A DNA stretch of 64,000 nucleotides, from the NCBI RefSeq assembly GCF_014191505.1, contig NZ_JACHWS010000001.1, forward strand, positions 744,001 to 808,000, written 5' to 3'. This DNA comes from Hoyosella altamirensis (lineage in GTDB: Bacteria; Actinomycetota; Actinomycetes; Mycobacteriales; Mycobacteriaceae). Below, piece by piece: positions 47,752 to 55,966 of this stretch; position 1 is the first letter of the stretch, and each line of letters starts with the position of its first letter. A program made the position numbers and the translations under genes. A model generated the notes under the pieces. The model made no database searches, was not told the origin of the DNA, and saw only the letters and a program-made list of their open reading frames with translations.

Positions 47752-48516
47752 ATGCGTAACTTCATCAAGCGAAACGCGCTGCACCCAGATTTCTATCGTG
47801 CCGAACACGCGGGTCTTGAATGGCTGCGCGCTGCTGGCCTGCCCGTCGTGGGGGTCATCGCGTTCGATGAAGATTTCATCGAGCTTGAGCGTCTCCAATC
47901 CGCGGCGCCCAGCCCCGTCGCGGCGCGAACATTCGGTGAACGGCTCGCGAAGGCGCATGGAGTCGGAGCGCGGGGATTCGGTGCCCCGCCTGACGGTTTC
48001 GACGGCCAGATGTTCATCGGTACTCAGCCGATGCCCTCAGGCCCGGAAGCAGTGCACACCTCGTGGGGTGAGTTCTACGCCGCCGAGCGGGTACTGCCGT
48101 TCCTGCCCCGTGCACGCCAGCTCGGAATGATCACTGCGGCTGCGGTTTCGGTGGTTGAGAAGGCCTGCGACCTGGCCGCGTCAGGTGTGTTCGACAACGG
48201 AGCGGAACCGGCCCGGATACACGGCGATCTGTGGTCGGGCAACGTCATGTGGACCATTGATGGTGCCGTGGCGATCGACCCCGCGGCACACGGCGGTCAC
48301 CGTGAAACCGACCTCGCGATGCTGGAGCTGTTCGGCTGCCCATTCCTCGACGAGATCATGGGCGGCTACCAGTCAGTCTGTGAGCTGGAAGCAGGCTGGC
48401 AAGAGCGGATTCCGCTGCATCAGATGCATCCGCTGGCGGTACATGCGGCAGGGCAGGGGGCTCACTATGGCCACGAACTGGAGCGCGCCGCGCGCGCCGT
48501 ACTGAGGCTGGCATGA
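47752..48516 (+). CDS. Fructosamine kinase family protein
   Basis: 254 residues. Phosphorylates sugar-derived adducts on amines so that they fall off (protein or amino-acid deglycation). Kinase-like motifs are AKAHGVGARGFG, ARIHGDLWSGNVMWTIDG with catalytic Asp, and VAIDPAAHGGHRETDLAML with the metal-binding Asp. The N-terminal ATP-binding lobe is shorter than usual. ATG 47752. Close behind the nitroreductase gene. Confidence 0.92.
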   Translation: MRNFIKRNALHPDFYRAEHAGLEWLRAAGLPVVGVIAFDEDFIELERLQSAAPSPVAARTFGERLAKAHGVGARGFGAPPDGFDGQMFIGTQPMPSGPEAVHTSWGEFYAAERVLPFLPRARQLGMITAAAVSVVEKACDLAASGVFDNGAEPARIHGDLWSGNVMWTIDGAVAIDPAAHGGHRETDLAMLELFGCPFLDEIMGGYQSVCELEAGWQERIPLHQMHPLAVHAAGQGAHYGHELERAARAVLRLA

Positions 48517-48535
48517 ATTCGGCGTGCGGCCAGGT

Positions 48536-49108
48536 TCAGCAACCCGTCAGTGGCGGCACGGCAAGCCAAACAGGACTGGCTTCACTGTGATTCTCAAGCT
48601 CAGCGGATTGGTGTTCTGACCACGCCCGCAGCCCGTCGACATCGATGGTGAACGGTCGCGTGTCCTGAAACGGCTCCAAATGCTCTGCTGCGCGAGTCAA
48701 CAGCCGGGCAGCACCGCTCAGATTGCCGCGCGCCGCATGCGTGACGCCTACAGCAAGCTGCGCGAGACCTTTCCACAGTCCGCGCCACTGCTCCGGCGCG
48801 GACTTCCAGGCGTCTTCGAAGACTTCGTGGGCGTGAAACGGCATTCGTTGATCGAGCAGCGCAGACGCCTCTGCGAGGGTCTCCTCGGGCGTGCGGACTT
48901 GTCCTTCTTCAAGGCGGGGAACTCCCTGGGAACCGTAGGGCAGCGGTCTGCCCAGCGCGTCCCGCGGCCGCGCATTGCGTGCGCGGCCCGACTCATCTCT
49001 ATCTCGAGTCTCATCAGTACCTGTCAATTGAGTCTCCAGGTCCTCTTCTGGTCCGCGATGCGTCACAACTCCATGGTTCCAGGCGCTGCGCGTCCAGCCG
49101 AGCACCAA
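48536..49108 (-). CDS. DUF309 family protein
   Basis: The DUF309 core sits in the C-terminal half: MPFHAHEVFEDAWKSAPEQWRGLWKGLAQLAVGVTHAARGN, here split as HEVFEDAWK and WKGLAQLAVG. The first about 60 residues are charged and poorly conserved; RARNARPRDALGRPLPYG is typical of the actinobacterial branch. The start is uncertain: GTG 49108 or GTG 49066. Helical protein of unknown function, proposed to bind metal through its His/Glu pair. Follows the Cys-rich gene by ten bases. Confidence 0.82.
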   Translation of the reverse strand: MVLGWTRSAWNHGVVTHRGPEEDLETQLTGTDETRDRDESGRARNARPRDALGRPLPYGSQGVPRLEEGQVRTPEETLAEASALLDQRMPFHAHEVFEDAWKSAPEQWRGLWKGLAQLAVGVTHAARGNLSGAARLLTRAAEHLEPFQDTRPFTIDVDGLRAWSEHQSAELENHSEASPVWLAVPPLTGC

Positions 49109-49118
49109 GGCGACCGCG

Positions 49119-49328
49119 TTAACCGGTCTTCGTCAGCCAGACTTCAGTCGCGCACGAACAGTCGGGCTGGAGCGCATCGCAATCAAGCACCCAGGCATGC
49201 CGGTGCCGAGCCGGTGCGAGGCACTCATCGCTGGTGCATTCACGGGAACCCCCAGTGTGAATGATGAGCGTCCCATGGCAGTGGTCTAGCTCTGCAGTGC
49301 AGTCAGCACAGTCCGTTGTCAGCCGCAT
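49119..49328 (-). CDS. Small cysteine-rich conserved protein
   Basis: 69 residues with eight cysteines arranged TDCADCTAELDHCHGT, RECTSDECL, LDCDALQPDCSC, plus several histidines, which suggests a zinc or other metal site. I recall similar short proteins in many actinobacteria but no function. ATG 49328 follows AGGA at six bases. It lies just upstream of the DUF309 gene on the same strand. Confidence 0.72.
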   Translation of the reverse strand: MRLTTDCADCTAELDHCHGTLIIHTGGSRECTSDECLAPARHRHAWVLDCDALQPDCSCATEVWLTKTG

Positions 49329-49500
49329 GTCCTACTTCTATCAGGGCACACCGACAAATTTTGGCGCCGACACGGGCCTAGAAGTGACTGGGAGCACAGA
49401 GAGCCCCTGCCAGCATGCAATTGCACCTCTGGATGTCTACAGTGCTCTTGGTACGTGGTTGTGCTCCGCACAGTGGGGCAGTGAGGAGTCAGCACCTCGG

Positions 49501-50223
49501 ATGGGTGAACGAGTTGTCACGGTCATCGAGAACCACCCAAGCTGCCCGCTCGATCTGCTCGAACAATCGTTGGCGATGGTCAGCCTCGAGGTCGTGCGGC
49601 CTTACTATGGCGACACCCTGCCTAGTTGTGACGACGTCGGCGATGGTCTGATCGTTCTCGGTGGTTACCAGAGTGCGATCTCGGACGACGATTGTCCGTG
49701 GCTGCCTAAGGTTCGCGCCTTGTTGCGCGACTGTGTGGACGCTTCAATCCCCACCCTCGGCATCTGCCTCGGCGCGCAACTCCTCGCTCTCGCGTGCGGC
49801 GGATCGGTGAATATCGATGCTGACGCAGGTCTGGAAGGTGGGGTAGCTGAGATACGGTGGCTTCCCGAGGCGAACCTGGATGAGCTTTTCGGCCGGATCG
49901 CGGTGTGCTGTAACCCGATGCGGTCGCCCAGTATGCACTTCGACGTTGTGGAGACTCTTCCCGCGAGCGCCACCCTGCTCGGATCATCCGCAATGTACCC
50001 CAACCAGATTTTCCGGATCGGACGCCGAGCGTGGGGGTTGCAGTGCCACCCCGAAGCGTCCTTCGGTACGTTCCGGGCGTGGGCAACCGACGCGGCAACC
50101 CAGGAGTCGATGAGTCCCAGCAGTTTCCTGCGGGCCTATCAGGACCGGGAACCTGAAATTGTCGCGACCGCCCACATGGTCGGAAGATCTTTCGCGCGCG
50201 TCGTCGGGTGTTCGGGCCGCTGA
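49501..50223 (+). CDS. Class I glutamine amidotransferase
   Basis: 240 residues. Glutaminase triad: Cys89 in LGICLGAQLLA, and His/Glu in GLQCHPEAS. Stand-alone domain of the GMP-synthase-like type, so it probably supplies ammonia to, or hydrolyses, an unidentified gamma-glutamyl compound. ATG 49501 was chosen because homologues begin at VVTVIENHPSCPLDLL; the frame stays open upstream to 49261 without a family match. 49329-49500 otherwise holds nothing I can support. Confidence 0.85.
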   Translation: MGERVVTVIENHPSCPLDLLEQSLAMVSLEVVRPYYGDTLPSCDDVGDGLIVLGGYQSAISDDDCPWLPKVRALLRDCVDASIPTLGICLGAQLLALACGGSVNIDADAGLEGGVAEIRWLPEANLDELFGRIAVCCNPMRSPSMHFDVVETLPASATLLGSSAMYPNQIFRIGRRAWGLQCHPEASFGTFRAWATDAATQESMSPSSFLRAYQDREPEIVATAHMVGRSFARVVGCSGR

Positions 50224-50236
50224 CGATACGGGTCCG

Positions 50237-50392
50237 CTACTCGGGTTCCTTCTCCCAATCCTCTTCTTCCCAGTCGTCGTCCCATTCCTCACCCTCCGGT
50301 GGGCGCTTCTTGCGGGCGGTGTAGATAAGTGCGGCAATGATCGCGAGCGGGCCGAGGAGCATGAGCGCTTCATCCCAGCCGCCCTGATGCAT
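50237..50392 (-). CDS. Small single-span membrane protein
   Basis: 51 residues from ATG 50392: a hydrophobic segment (ALMLLGPLAIIAALIYTA), a basic RKKRPP stop-transfer and an extremely acidic tail (Trp/Asp/Glu-rich, ending WEKEPE). It starts 16 bases after the stop of the large membrane protein gene on the same strand, so it may be a partner subunit. Family not recognised. Confidence 0.65.
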   Translation of the reverse strand: MHQGGWDEALMLLGPLAIIAALIYTARKKRPPEGEEWDDDWEEEDWEKEPE

Positions 50393-50408
50393 GAGGACGA
50401 TTTCAACC

Positions 50409-51731
50409 TCAGACACTGGACACCAGCACAATCCCAATCACCGTATAACCCACCATGAGCGCGAGCGCAGGGTATTGTCCAGTCTTCTTGTAATCAGGCC
50501 GGATGATCTGCAGTGCGCGATCGTGGGCCGAAACAACGGCGACGATGTGCCCGACGATGATTGCGCCGACCTGCACGAGGGCAATCAGGCCTGTGGAAAG
50601 CACTGCGTAGTTGATGCCGGTCCCGGCCGTGCCAAACAGGTCCCATCCCTGCCCGAATGGATCAGTAGCGAGCAGGAAGCCGGCCTGCCCCTGAAAAATC
50701 GCGAAGGAAAAGTAATGCGCGATCGTGTAACCCAGCGCGAGCGGGATGAGCGAATGGGCGAAGGCGCCATACAGGTCGACGGGCGGCTCACCGCGCCGGG
50801 GCTTTCGCAGATACGGCCGTGTCAGCCACATCGCTCCCACATACATCGCGGAGAGGAACCCGACGGTCGCGGCAAGTGCAAAAGTTCCGGCAACCGCCGT
50901 CCAGAACGGAGTCAACGGATCCACGAAGTCCGGCCACATCGGGATGCGGGTCACGCCATCGAACGTCGTCGAGCCGAGAATCAGCAGCAGCACCGGAGTG
51001 AGGCCGTGAGATGGCCCGTCGACCAGTCCATTGAGGGGGCTGCGGACCACAATCCGTCCGTCGTTCCGCCGCCCGAAGGGACTCAGCCGCGCAATGAGTG
51101 TGAAGTAGACCTCGAACCCGTCGCCTCGTTCGAACCACTTCGGCCCGTAGTAGGCGCCAGCAACAGCCATCGTCACTGCGTAGAGCGTGACAAAAACGGC
51201 GATCGCACGGGGAGAATCTGACGCGGGGTACACGAGTTCGAGCCAGAGAAAAGCTGCGAGTCCAGCGATCGCTGGCCAGAATGCGAGTTTGTCGAGCGAT
51301 CCGTCACGCCCGGGCCGGTAGAGCACGGGCGCAAGCCCGCGAGCGAGGATCCGCAGCGGATTCGCGACCCGGTAGATTCGCCCGAAAACCAGCGACAACG
51401 CGATGACTCCAAGCCAGAACCACACATAAAACCACGTGCTCGCCGGGTTGGTGAACGAGCTATCTGTGCCAGCCCACGCAGTCGCGAGCAGCAGCACGAA
51501 GAACACCAGCCCCGCGGCCTGGAGCACGAAATGAAGTGCGCGGCTGTCGACGAAGCGTTCTATGAAAGTCGGTACGGGGCGGCCCGCTTCGGCTCCGAGT
51601 AGTCGCGGTTTGGTCCACATAAAGGCCAGTACCACGAACGAAACCAGCACCGCCGCCGCGCCCGTGTAGAGCGCAAGCCAGAGCGGGACGGGCAGGTCGG
51701 AGCGACCGTGGAGCCCGTGCGCAAGGATCAT
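50409..51731 (-). CDS. Polytopic membrane protein, fenitrothion-hydrolase-like (tentative)
   Basis: 440 residues with about 11 hydrophobic segments. The N-terminus MILAHGLHGRSDLPVPLW and repeated FGRIYRVANPLRILARG, GDGFEVYFTLIARLSPFGRR and LLILGSTTFDG are typical of an actinobacterial family that databases sometimes name fenitrothion hydrolase, by similarity to a Burkholderia enzyme. I regard that function as unproven. Several conserved His residues (HGLHGRSD, HALHF-like ALHF, HSLIPLALGYTIAHYFSF) could bind metal. It overlaps the end of the cupredoxin-like lipoprotein gene, so the two are coupled. Confidence 0.72.
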   Translation of the reverse strand: MILAHGLHGRSDLPVPLWLALYTGAAAVLVSFVVLAFMWTKPRLLGAEAGRPVPTFIERFVDSRALHFVLQAAGLVFFVLLLATAWAGTDSSFTNPASTWFYVWFWLGVIALSLVFGRIYRVANPLRILARGLAPVLYRPGRDGSLDKLAFWPAIAGLAAFLWLELVYPASDSPRAIAVFVTLYAVTMAVAGAYYGPKWFERGDGFEVYFTLIARLSPFGRRNDGRIVVRSPLNGLVDGPSHGLTPVLLLILGSTTFDGVTRIPMWPDFVDPLTPFWTAVAGTFALAATVGFLSAMYVGAMWLTRPYLRKPRRGEPPVDLYGAFAHSLIPLALGYTIAHYFSFAIFQGQAGFLLATDPFGQGWDLFGTAGTGINYAVLSTGLIALVQVGAIIVGHIVAVVSAHDRALQIIRPDYKKTGQYPALALMVGYTVIGIVLVSSV

Positions 51732-52168
51732 CCCTCGACCCGCAGTTGTGTCAGGACAGCGTTCGCGTTGTGCAGTTCAACCTCGAAGATCCCGGGCAGG
51801 TCCGCCGTGAATTCGAGCCGGGAAGTCTCGCCCGGCTCGACGTCTGCGTAGAGATCGTAGCCGTGCACGTGGAGCTCTTCAGCGGTGTTCGACGTGACCT
51901 CGATAACGACAGTGCGGCCGATTTCAGTAGAGATCCGGGCGTCGCCGTCGACCCGGCGCCCGTCTTCCGCCACAAAGCTGAATACGTCCGAGTCAGCGGC
52001 GCCTTCCGCATCATCAGCGGACTCGGCAGCTGTCGTGCCTTCACGAGCCCCGCCGTACGGCCCGGGTGCAGCGCTCTCGTCGCCGCACCCGGTGAGTGAT
52101 AGTGACACCGCGGCAGCGATGGCAAAGCCCGCGAGCGAACGGCGCGACACTAGTGCCGAGGAAGACAT
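51728..52168 (-). CDS. Cupredoxin-like lipoprotein
   Basis: 146 residues. Signal peptide with lipobox LTGC (Cys28), then a Gly/Ala/acid-rich linker, then a small beta-barrel domain from about residue 60. HVHGYDLYADVEPGET and PGIFEVELHNAN resemble cupredoxin copper-loop patterns, with His in both, but no Cys ligand. It probably sits on the outer face of the membrane and binds copper. Translationally coupled to the polytopic membrane protein and its small partner: a three-gene membrane unit. Confidence 0.8.
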   Translation of the reverse strand: MSSSALVSRRSLAGFAIAAAVSLSLTGCGDESAAPGPYGGAREGTTAAESADDAEGAADSDVFSFVAEDGRRVDGDARISTEIGRTVVIEVTSNTAEELHVHGYDLYADVEPGETSRLEFTADLPGIFEVELHNANAVLTQLRVEG

Positions 52169-52440
52169 CGTTGACTCCTAGGTTGATCTGCGTTGATCCA
52201 ACTGTATCGAGCACATGATCTCACTTGACGTCCGAAATGCGCCAAAAAATAGTGGGGTCAGCCACCCGCCGGGCGGGAGTATGATCAGAATCGCGTTATT
52301 TCACACACACTTGGAAATCTGCTCCAGCAGAGGTGTAACAACTTCCGCCCGCCAGCGATGTATATGGCAGAGAGTCTGAGCGTGTGAGCCAGGGCGATGC
52401 CTGGATCCGCTCGGTTACGCGGGGAAGGACAACGCAGAAC
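52169..52440. other. Divergent intergenic region
   Basis: 272 bases between the lipoprotein gene (minus) and the small peptide gene (plus). A short GC hairpin CCGCCGGGCGG lies near 52267. A frame opening at GTG 52384 would extend the peptide by 19 residues. I see no other gene or clear operator. Confidence 0.5.
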
Positions 52441-52584
52441 ATGAACATCGACGAAATGGCACGCGGGCTGTTTGACACAGTCGCAGCAGATGACGTTGTG
52501 CTGGCCGCATTTTCAGTGGAAGCAGCGGCGTTCCGCGCGCATAAGAGTGACTACATCGAGTCGCGTCCGCGCCCCCTCAGCTAA
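52441..52584 (+). CDS. Small peptide gene preceding SagB-type dehydrogenase
   Basis: 47 residues from ATG 52441 (GAAGGA at 52424-52429), or 66 from GTG 52384. The peptide begins MNIDEMARGLFDTVAADD, is acidic and helical in the first half, and ends with a short basic/proline tail (ESRPRPLS). No cysteine. Size, position just upstream of a SagB-family enzyme and the helical first half suggest a ribosomally made peptide precursor, with the tail as possible core; this is inference. Family not recognised. Confidence 0.6.
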   Translation: MNIDEMARGLFDTVAADDVVLAAFSVEAAAFRAHKSDYIESRPRPLS

Positions 52585-52658
52585 CGCGCCGCCGGGCTGT
52601 CCGGTCGCCCGTACTATCACAGGCAGTGTGTGGTGATGGGAGTTGGGGAGGCAATCGG

Positions 52659-53723
52659 ATGGAGCGGGTGAAGGTCGCTGAATATGCCGCCATGTTCTGG
52701 AAGGGCGGCGACCTCATCTGGGACGATTACCTTCATCACCGACAGTTTGCCCTCACCGCAGAAAGCGAAAGCATTCTGCGGTGGTTTTCGTCATGGCGCA
52801 TTCTTTCAAGTATCGGCGCGCCAGGCGAGATTCAGCGCGCGATCGCAGACCGGTTGATCGACGAGAAAGTGCTCATTCGGGAAGGCTCCGCGGAGCACTA
52901 CGAAGAAACTCGCCTTCTCGACGAATGGGGCTCGTGGGGAGCTGGCACACGGTACCACCACTTCGCGTCGCGGACCGATGAGACGGTGACCTATCTAGAC
53001 CCCGCATCGGACCACATGGCATTTGCCGACAAAGCGAAATCTGAGCCCCCGCCGTCGCCAGTCAAAACTTTTCCCGAGCGGCCGATTACGGTAACCGCTC
53101 CGGAAGTTCATGACCTCTCGCGCTGGAAGCGTCCGGCGCTCGTCGACGCGTTGTTCTCGCGCCGGTCGGTGCGTCACTACAGCCGGGCAGCGATTCCCCT
53201 CGACATGCTCGGGACGCTGGTCGATATCGCGGCTGGGCCGATCGACGTCATCGACAACGAAGAAACCGGATCAGTCGTCCGGAAGACCAGCCCGTCCGCG
53301 GGGGCACGGAGTCCGATCGAACTTTACGCCCACGTCAACCGTGTTCATGGACTACAGCCGGCCGTCTATCACTATGCCTCCGCGCGCGGCGGCCTTGAAC
53401 GCATCCGGCCAGCGGCACGCCCCGCGACCTTGCGCCGGGCGGTGGGGGACCAGCCGTGGCTTGCCGATGCCCCGGTATTGCTGATCTACACGGCGGTCCT
53501 GCAACGGACACGGTGGCGTTTCGAGTCCCGGCGTGCTTACCGGGACATTCTGCTCGAGGCGGGCCATATCAGTCAGACCGTGCTGTTGACGGCGACTGCC
53601 ATGGGGCTCGGTTCTGTAACTGCCACGGCTCTCTGTGACTCGGTCATCGAACAGATACTCGGAGTAGACCCCATCAGCGAGCCCCTGCTCGCCGTCACCG
53701 CGCTCGGTTTTCCTGCCACATAA
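52659..53723 (+). CDS. SagB/ThcOx-type FMN dehydrogenase
   Basis: 354 residues. The N-terminal about 150 residues form a winged-helix-like region (AESESILRWFSSWRILSSIG) as in peptide-modifying SagB proteins. The nitroreductase domain starts at DALFSRRSVRHYSRAAIPL and includes AGARSPIELYAHVNRVHGLQPAVYHY and TATAMGLGSVTATALCD. SagB enzymes oxidise azolines to azoles in peptides made by YcaO cyclases, but no YcaO is nearby. ATG 52659 follows GGGGAGG at seven bases. Confidence 0.85.
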   Translation: MERVKVAEYAAMFWKGGDLIWDDYLHHRQFALTAESESILRWFSSWRILSSIGAPGEIQRAIADRLIDEKVLIREGSAEHYEETRLLDEWGSWGAGTRYHHFASRTDETVTYLDPASDHMAFADKAKSEPPPSPVKTFPERPITVTAPEVHDLSRWKRPALVDALFSRRSVRHYSRAAIPLDMLGTLVDIAAGPIDVIDNEETGSVVRKTSPSAGARSPIELYAHVNRVHGLQPAVYHYASARGGLERIRPAARPATLRRAVGDQPWLADAPVLLIYTAVLQRTRWRFESRRAYRDILLEAGHISQTVLLTATAMGLGSVTATALCDSVIEQILGVDPISEPLLAVTALGFPAT

Positions 53724-53727
53724 CGGC

Positions 53728-53768
53728 CAGTGAGCGGGCCAGAGGAGTTTCCTCAGGCCCGCTCACTG
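53728..53768. terminator. Bidirectional terminator between convergent genes
   Basis: CAGTGAGCGGGCC (53728-53740) and GGCCCGCTCACTG (53756-53768) pair perfectly over 13 bases. The loop itself folds through GAGGA/TCCTC, giving a long two-part hairpin between the SagB-type gene and the membrane protein gene. Confidence 0.9.
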
Positions 53769-53784
53769 CCGCTCCAGTCTGCCG

Positions 53785-55776
53785 TTATGCGGTAGCTGGT
53801 TGTGGCTTTGACTTCGCGTCATCGGGACGCTTGTTCTTGCCGTGTGCTGCGGTTGCGTAGCACCAGCCGTAGAACGCGATCAGTCCGTACCAGAAGATCT
53901 GGACGATGGCGTAGGCGACCGTCCATACCCACGCTGGAACGTCGTCGCTGACTTCGCGCTGCAAGAACTCGTGCTCAGTGATGAGTTCCTTGGTTTCACC
54001 TGCTGCGGTGGTCACCTGGCGGCCCTTGTCGCTGAGGATCTCAGGGTCGTCCGGAGCGTATACCGGGTACGCAATGTGCACGGTCGGTGGCAGGTGGACT
54101 CGAATCAGGGTCTTCCACGAGCCGTACATGGGCAGTGGACGCTCCGACTGGAACTCACCAGGATTCCCTGTCTCCACCATCGGGACGCGGACGACACCTT
54201 CAGCGCCGCCGGCTTGAGGGTCACGCGGGATGTTCGGAACGCTACGGTCTTCACGGCCCTGCCAGCCGAGGGCATACAGCCAGATAGCGTCCTGAACATC
54301 TTCCGGATTGCTGAACCGCACCGTCATGATGGCTTCACAGCGGCGTTCAGCATCACATTCGGTGTCACCTGTGTTCACGGGCAGGGGTTCGCCCTGCTCA
54401 TTGAAGTAGGTGACGTCGGTGAAGCTGGCGGTCGCTTCGACACCCGGGCGGTCTGTCGGCGGTGCGTAGACAGCCATCAAGCCGATGAACGTCAGAATGC
54501 CGACGAGTCCAGCTGTGTGAGCCTTCCAGAACGCGGGTGTGCGCGGCGATAGGCCGATGACCTTCTCCGCGTCCTCTCGTGTGAACGAGCTGCGAGCTTC
54601 AACAAGATCGAGCTTCTGCGTATGCCACGCGGCAAGAAGACCGCCGCCGACACCGGCAATTGTGCCGACGGTCAGCATGAACGGCAGCGCCGATGCGGGC
54701 AGCGGCTGCGGCAGTGGCATGAAAACGTGGCTCCAGCCCCACTCCGCGAACATCCCGAGCGAGCCGACCAGAAGCCCAGCAACCACGCCGAACCGCACCT
54801 TGTTAGCCGGGTCGATGACGGCCGCCACCAGTTCGATGATCAGCGCAGCCGGGAGGAACAGCAGGAATCCCGCGATGAGAACGCCGGGGAGCAGCGCGAC
54901 CGTCGCCATCAGGAAAAGATGCGCGACGATGTAGACGGCCCACGCGAAGATAGCGCCACCGGGCCCGAACCGCATTCTGACGGCGGTGAACACCCAGCCA
55001 GTCAGGAACGCCGCGATGATGAACTGTGTCGCCGCGGGGAACTGTGGCACACCGAGGTCGAACTCCATCAGGAACGCGAATGGGACGATGCAGAGGCTGA
55101 GGATGACAGCCTCGCGGAGCCTGCCGAAACTGGAAACAGCGCCCGGAGCGCCCGTCTGCTTCGCCTCAGCATGCAGCAGGACGACACCCAGGATGCAGGT
55201 GACGGCACCGCCAATCATCATGATGTGTGTGGGGCCCCACTCGGTGACGTCCGGGCCGAACAGCCGATGCCACACGTCGTCCGCGGGGAAACCGGTGAGG
55301 GCGATGAGACCAGCCGCGGTCATGATGAGCGCGCCGAGGGGGCTGCGCCAGCCAGGTGCAATGCGGATGGTGCGGCCAGGAAGTTTGCTCCGGTGGCCGA
55401 GAATGATGCTCAGTACACCTGCGCTGAAGAAGCCGAGGATGCCGAAGAAGATCGGCCAGTGAGACGGATTCGACAGCGCTCCGTCGTCGCGACCGTCCTG
55501 CATATGCAGCGCCACATCCCACCACACGCCGAAACCCGCAGCGAGGATGCTGATGATCGTGAGGTATGCGGGGAGACTGAACCAGCGAGGCATTCCGTCT
55601 CGCTCGGCGAGCCAGTCAGCGAACCGCCCGATTACCGACGATTTCCCTGCGCGCTCGCGCAGCATGAACCAGGCGACTGGCGCGGACACCACTGCTGTGA
55701 TGATCAGCGCGATCACAATATCCCGGACGTCTGCACCGCCTACGGGTGCGACGTCAGGTGGCTGTGCGACAAACAT
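53785..55776 (-). CDS. Large polytopic membrane protein with extracytoplasmic domain, unknown function
   Basis: 663 residues. About 12 hydrophobic segments to residue 445, then an extracytoplasmic domain (about 455-610) with FTDVTYFNEQGEPLPVNTG, a CDAERRC pair and HLPPTVHIAYPVYAP, then a final segment (VWTVAYAIVQIFWYGLIAFYG). Conserved-looking acidic/His patches sit inside the membrane part: GVWWDVALHMQDGRDDG, NPSHWPIFFG and DDVWHRLFGPDVTEWGPTH. These suggest a metal or cofactor site. I do not recognise the family. ATG 55776 follows GAGAGGG. Confidence 0.8.
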   Translation of the reverse strand: MFVAQPPDVAPVGGADVRDIVIALIITAVVSAPVAWFMLRERAGKSSVIGRFADWLAERDGMPRWFSLPAYLTIISILAAGFGVWWDVALHMQDGRDDGALSNPSHWPIFFGILGFFSAGVLSIILGHRSKLPGRTIRIAPGWRSPLGALIMTAAGLIALTGFPADDVWHRLFGPDVTEWGPTHIMMIGGAVTCILGVVLLHAEAKQTGAPGAVSSFGRLREAVILSLCIVPFAFLMEFDLGVPQFPAATQFIIAAFLTGWVFTAVRMRFGPGGAIFAWAVYIVAHLFLMATVALLPGVLIAGFLLFLPAALIIELVAAVIDPANKVRFGVVAGLLVGSLGMFAEWGWSHVFMPLPQPLPASALPFMLTVGTIAGVGGGLLAAWHTQKLDLVEARSSFTREDAEKVIGLSPRTPAFWKAHTAGLVGILTFIGLMAVYAPPTDRPGVEATASFTDVTYFNEQGEPLPVNTGDTECDAERRCEAIMTVRFSNPEDVQDAIWLYALGWQGREDRSVPNIPRDPQAGGAEGVVRVPMVETGNPGEFQSERPLPMYGSWKTLIRVHLPPTVHIAYPVYAPDDPEILSDKGRQVTTAAGETKELITEHEFLQREVSDDVPAWVWTVAYAIVQIFWYGLIAFYGWCYATAAHGKNKRPDDAKSKPQPATA

Positions 55777-55966
55777 TGTCGAATTGCCCTCTCACAGTTT
55801 GCGGAGCCACTGGTGCACAGTCGCATCGTTGCGACATCCAGACGAATCCGATTTCTGAGACAAAACGATACACACAGTATGCTCACTGGTATAGAGTCCT
55901 TCGGGTTCTGTGAGTGATGCTCATACCAGGGCTGAATTGTGATCTCAGTCGCTTTCGTTTACCCCG

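Noticed and set aside
49261-49500. N-terminal extension of the amidotransferase gene
   Set aside because: The frame is open but overlaps the divergent Cys-rich gene and contains no conserved amidotransferase sequence; family homologues start at about 49501.
52260-52280. Short GC hairpin upstream of the peptide gene considered as a terminator
   Set aside because: Stem is only four to five base pairs with no T-tract.
54622-55917. 431-codon plus-strand open frame opposite the large membrane protein
   Set aside because: Strongly charged, low-complexity antisense translation; the opposite strand encodes a well-formed membrane protein.
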